From Streptomyces sp. NBC_00094 (GTDB lineage: Bacteria > Actinomycetota > Actinomycetes > Streptomycetales > Streptomycetaceae), in assembly GCF_026343125.1 (NCBI RefSeq), contig NZ_JAPEMB010000001.1, forward strand, positions 558,001 through 622,000: a DNA stretch of 64,000 nucleotides, written 5' to 3'. This document shows, piece by piece, positions 61,739 to 64,000 of the stretch (its first letter is position 1; each line of letters starts with the position of its first letter). Position numbers and translations under genes: made by a program. The notes below the pieces were generated by a model, which made no database searches, had not been told where the DNA came from, and saw nothing but the letters and a program-made list of their open reading frames with translations.

Positions 61739-63771
61739 CCCCCACCGCCACGACCGTGGCGACCGTGGCGGGCTCCTTCGAGTCCGCCCGGTTCTACATC
61801 ACCTTCCGCTGCAACTCGCTCTGCGGCTACTGCAACGTCTGGCAGGACGACAAGTTCAAGGGGTACGAGGAACTCACCCTCGAACGCGGCCGGCAGATCC
61901 TCGACGAACTCCACGCGCTGGGCGTGCGATACGTCGACTTCACCGGCGGCGAGCCCGTCCTGCACCCGCACATCGACGGCATCGTCCAGTACGCGAAGTC
62001 CCTGGGCATGACCGTCGAGATCACCAGCAACGGGATCCGCTTCGCCAAGCACATCGACGCGATCGTCCCGCACGTCGACACCATGAACGTCTCCCTGGAC
62101 ACCCTCCGCCCCGAGCGGTACCGGGCGATCCGCGGCGTGCCCACGCTCGACCGGGCGCTGGACGTCATCCGGGGCGTCGTCGCCTCCGGCGCGGGCAACC
62201 TCAAGCTCATCTGCGTGGTGACCCGCGAGAACGTGGACGAGGTGGCGGACCTGCTGGCCTTCGCCCAGGAGAGCCGGGTGACGGTCTACTTCTCCACCAT
62301 GTTCGCGTACTTCGACGAGCAGGACACCGTGCGCGACGTCCGCCGCACGGCACGGAAGCTCAAGGTGATCGAGCAGAACGGCAAGCCGGTGGGGGGCGCG
62401 CCCGCCTGCGGAGCCGCCCCCGCGGAGACCGAGACGCCGGGAACGTCCGACGGGCCGTCCATACCCGACCTCCTCCTCGGCCTGCTCTACGAGCCCTTCT
62501 CCCTGATCAACCTGCACTTCCGCAAGTACGTGGAGGCCCAGGACCCGACCGCTCCGACACACTGCTACGCCAACAAGCGCATCCTCACCGTCGGGCCGGA
62601 CGGCCGGCTCGTCCTCCCCTGCTACCACGCCTTCGACAACTCGGTGCCGTGGGACCGGAACCTCGCGGAGGTGGTCCAGGACGAGGAGTTCCTGCGCGTC
62701 CGCGACGAGGAGGTCGGCTTCCGGCCGGAGTGCCGGGGCTGCACCGTCTTCCCGTACATCGGACTGTCCTTCAGCTACCGCTTCGACAAGGTCTTCCTCT
62801 ACCAGGCCCTGTCCGAGGAGATCGCCAAGTTCAAGGGGCGGTTCGTCGATCCGCTCCACCCCCGGATCACGGTGCCCGCCGAGGCGCTGCTGCGGGAGTT
62901 CGCGGCGCTGGAGCGGTTCGTCGACGACAAGCTGCCGGTGCCGCGCGCTCCGCTGTCCGAGGACCACCTGTACCGCTTCGACGTCACCGCGTCCGGCGTC
63001 CGCACGGACCTCGTCGCCGGTGAGCTCGGCGTCGAGGAGCTCCTCGCCGACCACGTACGGGAGCAGTGCTGGAACGTGCAGCGCTCGCCGCACACCTGGC
63101 TGCGGCTGGTCTACCGCGAGCTCGTCCCGCTGCTGCGCGAGCTCACGGACCAGGGACTGGTGGAGCGGAGCGCGTACGAGCAGGTGGTGGCGGAGCTCTA
63201 CGGCGTGCAGCTCGCGTGGTGGCACGGCTACCTCGGCCGGTACTTCCGCGGCGGCGACGCCCTGGACACCGGAGCGGCGCTCGGCGTCGTCGCCGGGTTC
63301 CTCTCCCGGACGGGCGCGCTGCTGCCCGCGGGTCCGGCCGCCGACCGCATCCGTCAGATCCTGCTGCACGCGGGCTGTGTGCTCGGGCTCCCGGCGGCGA
63401 CGCTCGCGCCCCTCGCGGTCCGCGAGCCCTTCCCGGAGTCGGCCCTCCTGGCGAAGCACGTCCTGCTCGTCGCACCGGACGAGGAGCTGGCGGCGTACGC
63501 GGAACTGCTCCCGGCGGCGGCCGCGGCGCTCCTCCGCCTCGAAGGCCCCGACGGGGCCGGCGACGACGAGCTCGACCGGCTCCTCGCCGGGGCGGGGGCC
63601 CTCGACGAGGCCTCGGTCGTCGGTCTGATCACCGCCGTGCGCGCGCTGACGGCGGACCGGCCGCGTGACGAGGGACCCCGCGACGACCTGGCCGCGCGCC
63701 TGCTCGCGCGGGAGCTGCGGGCGCCGCACCTCGTCCGCCGCCGCGGCGAGGAGCTGCGCGTCGGCCGCTGA
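61735..63771 (+). CDS. Radical SAM protein with SPASM-like cluster site and large unassigned C-terminal region
   Basis: 678 residues. Cys26, Cys30 and Cys33 form the C-x3-C-x2-C motif in F-R-C-N-S-L-C-G-Y-C, and D-F-T-G-G-E-P is the SAM-binding G-G-E-P. After a Gly/Pro-rich insertion (about 218-245), Cys277, Cys296, Cys333 and Cys336 (H-C-Y-A-N-K; L-P-C-Y-H; E-C-R-G-C) are placed for an auxiliary iron-sulfur cluster of twitch or SPASM type. Residues about 345-678 are alpha-helical and match no family I recognise. The gene has its own GGAG seven bases before GTG 61735. It may modify a peptide or a sugar-derived molecule. Confidence 0.85.
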   Translation: MTPTATTVATVAGSFESARFYITFRCNSLCGYCNVWQDDKFKGYEELTLERGRQILDELHALGVRYVDFTGGEPVLHPHIDGIVQYAKSLGMTVEITSNGIRFAKHIDAIVPHVDTMNVSLDTLRPERYRAIRGVPTLDRALDVIRGVVASGAGNLKLICVVTRENVDEVADLLAFAQESRVTVYFSTMFAYFDEQDTVRDVRRTARKLKVIEQNGKPVGGAPACGAAPAETETPGTSDGPSIPDLLLGLLYEPFSLINLHFRKYVEAQDPTAPTHCYANKRILTVGPDGRLVLPCYHAFDNSVPWDRNLAEVVQDEEFLRVRDEEVGFRPECRGCTVFPYIGLSFSYRFDKVFLYQALSEEIAKFKGRFVDPLHPRITVPAEALLREFAALERFVDDKLPVPRAPLSEDHLYRFDVTASGVRTDLVAGELGVEELLADHVREQCWNVQRSPHTWLRLVYRELVPLLRELTDQGLVERSAYEQVVAELYGVQLAWWHGYLGRYFRGGDALDTGAALGVVAGFLSRTGALLPAGPAADRIRQILLHAGCVLGLPAATLAPLAVREPFPESALLAKHVLLVAPDEELAAYAELLPAAAAALLRLEGPDGAGDDELDRLLAGAGALDEASVVGLITAVRALTADRPRDEGPRDDLAARLLARELRAPHLVRRRGEELRVGR

Positions 63772-63775
63772 CTCC

Positions 63776-63837
63776 CCCGTACAGCACTGTGCCCCTCGAA
63801 CCGTTTCCCGGGTTCGAGGGGCACTGTGCCGTACGGG
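63776..63837. terminator. Very strong bidirectional terminator
   Basis: 27-base arms (63776-63802 and 63811-63837) pair at 25 positions around an 8-base loop. It lies between the radical SAM gene and the convergent partial gene. Confidence 0.9.
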
Positions 63838-63841
63838 TGGG

Positions 63842-64000
63842 TCAGCGCGCGTCCGCCGCGCTCACGCCCGTCGCCGCCAGGAGCGCGCCGGCGGTGTTCC
63901 GCTGCGTGGCGACGAGCTGGCCGAGCCGGGCCTCCGGCACGCGGTCACGGTCCCGGGGGTCCACGGCGAACATCTGGCGTCCCGCCAGCTCGGGGTGGGC
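63842..64000 (-). CDS. C-terminal fragment of an unidentified protein (5' part outside window)
   Basis: The minus strand is open from the right edge to TGA at 63842-63844. It gives 52 residues that include E-L-A-G-R-Q-M-F-A-V-D-P-R-D-R-D and end L-L-A-A-T-G-V-S-A-A-D-A-R. Third positions are G/C-rich and the strong terminator follows directly, so it is probably a real gene end. No family could be assigned from this fragment. Confidence 0.6.
   Translation of the reverse strand, partial: AHPELAGRQMFAVDPRDRDRVPEARLGQLVATQRNTAGALLAATGVSAADAR

Overview
The window is chromosomal DNA of a Streptomyces or very close actinomycete. It is very GC-rich, with third codon positions almost always G or C. 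Starts are often GTG, and neighbouring genes commonly overlap by GTGA or ATGA. The gene set is typical of the group: a SARP regulator with NB-ARC and TPR domains, monomeric isocitrate dehydrogenase, a GapB-type GAPDH, a DyP/encapsulin pair, a deazaflavin-dependent reductase and a VanW protein. No rRNA, tRNA, CRISPR array, insertion sequence or phage gene was recognised. It reads as ordinary chromosome with several accessory loci.

1-4.6 kb, minus strand: the 5' two thirds of icd, a PAP2-like membrane protein and a GH15 glucoamylase/trehalase-like enzyme. 4.8-17.7 kb, plus strand: a tightly coupled polysaccharide-assembly cluster. It holds two GT2 enzymes, a GT4, a flippase fused to a nucleotidyltransferase-like domain, a thymidylate-kinase-like domain fused to a GT4, a PIG-L deacetylase, a GT39-type membrane glycosyltransferase, another GT4 and a membrane-anchored clan GH-A hydrolase. 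Facing it on the minus strand (17.75-23.2 kb) is the most unusual gene here. One open frame encodes an integral membrane region, GAF, PAS, GGDEF and EAL domains, a 30-bp minisatellite linker, and a complete PLP-dependent alpha-oxoamine-synthase-like enzyme. A SAM methyltransferase is coupled to it by a TGATG junction. A c-di-GMP protein next to a glycan cluster suggests a regulatory link; its PLP and methyltransferase parts suggest synthesis of a small molecule.

23.4-32.7 kb: LacI and IclR regulators, a small ABM-domain monooxygenase, VanW, a serine hydrolase of the beta-lactamase class with a TTG start, a GNAT acetyltransferase and a SARP regulator. 32.8-35.6 kb: gap with a strong terminator, then a ZTP/ZMP-type riboswitch before a stand-alone AICAR transformylase. 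35.6-38.7 kb: secreted GH8 enzyme with a perfect palindromic operator, and a secreted subtilisin. 39-42.8 kb: a Gre-like factor, two membrane proteins, an encapsulin and its DyP peroxidase cargo.

43-52.3 kb: two FdhF/YdeP-type molybdoenzymes flank moeA, a 36-codon ORF that tiles exactly between its neighbours, and a FUSC-family transporter; a LysR regulator follows. 52.4-58 kb: a deazaflavin-dependent reductase, a MarR repressor with two inverted operators, and a coupled operon of crotonase, acetoacetate-CoA ligase, hydroxyacyl-CoA dehydrogenase and amidohydrolase. 58.2-63.8 kb: a second operon of PfkB kinase, GMC oxidoreductase, aldo/keto reductase, a 31-codon ORF and a radical SAM protein with a large unassigned C-terminus. 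It closes with a very strong terminator, followed by the tail of a minus-strand gene.
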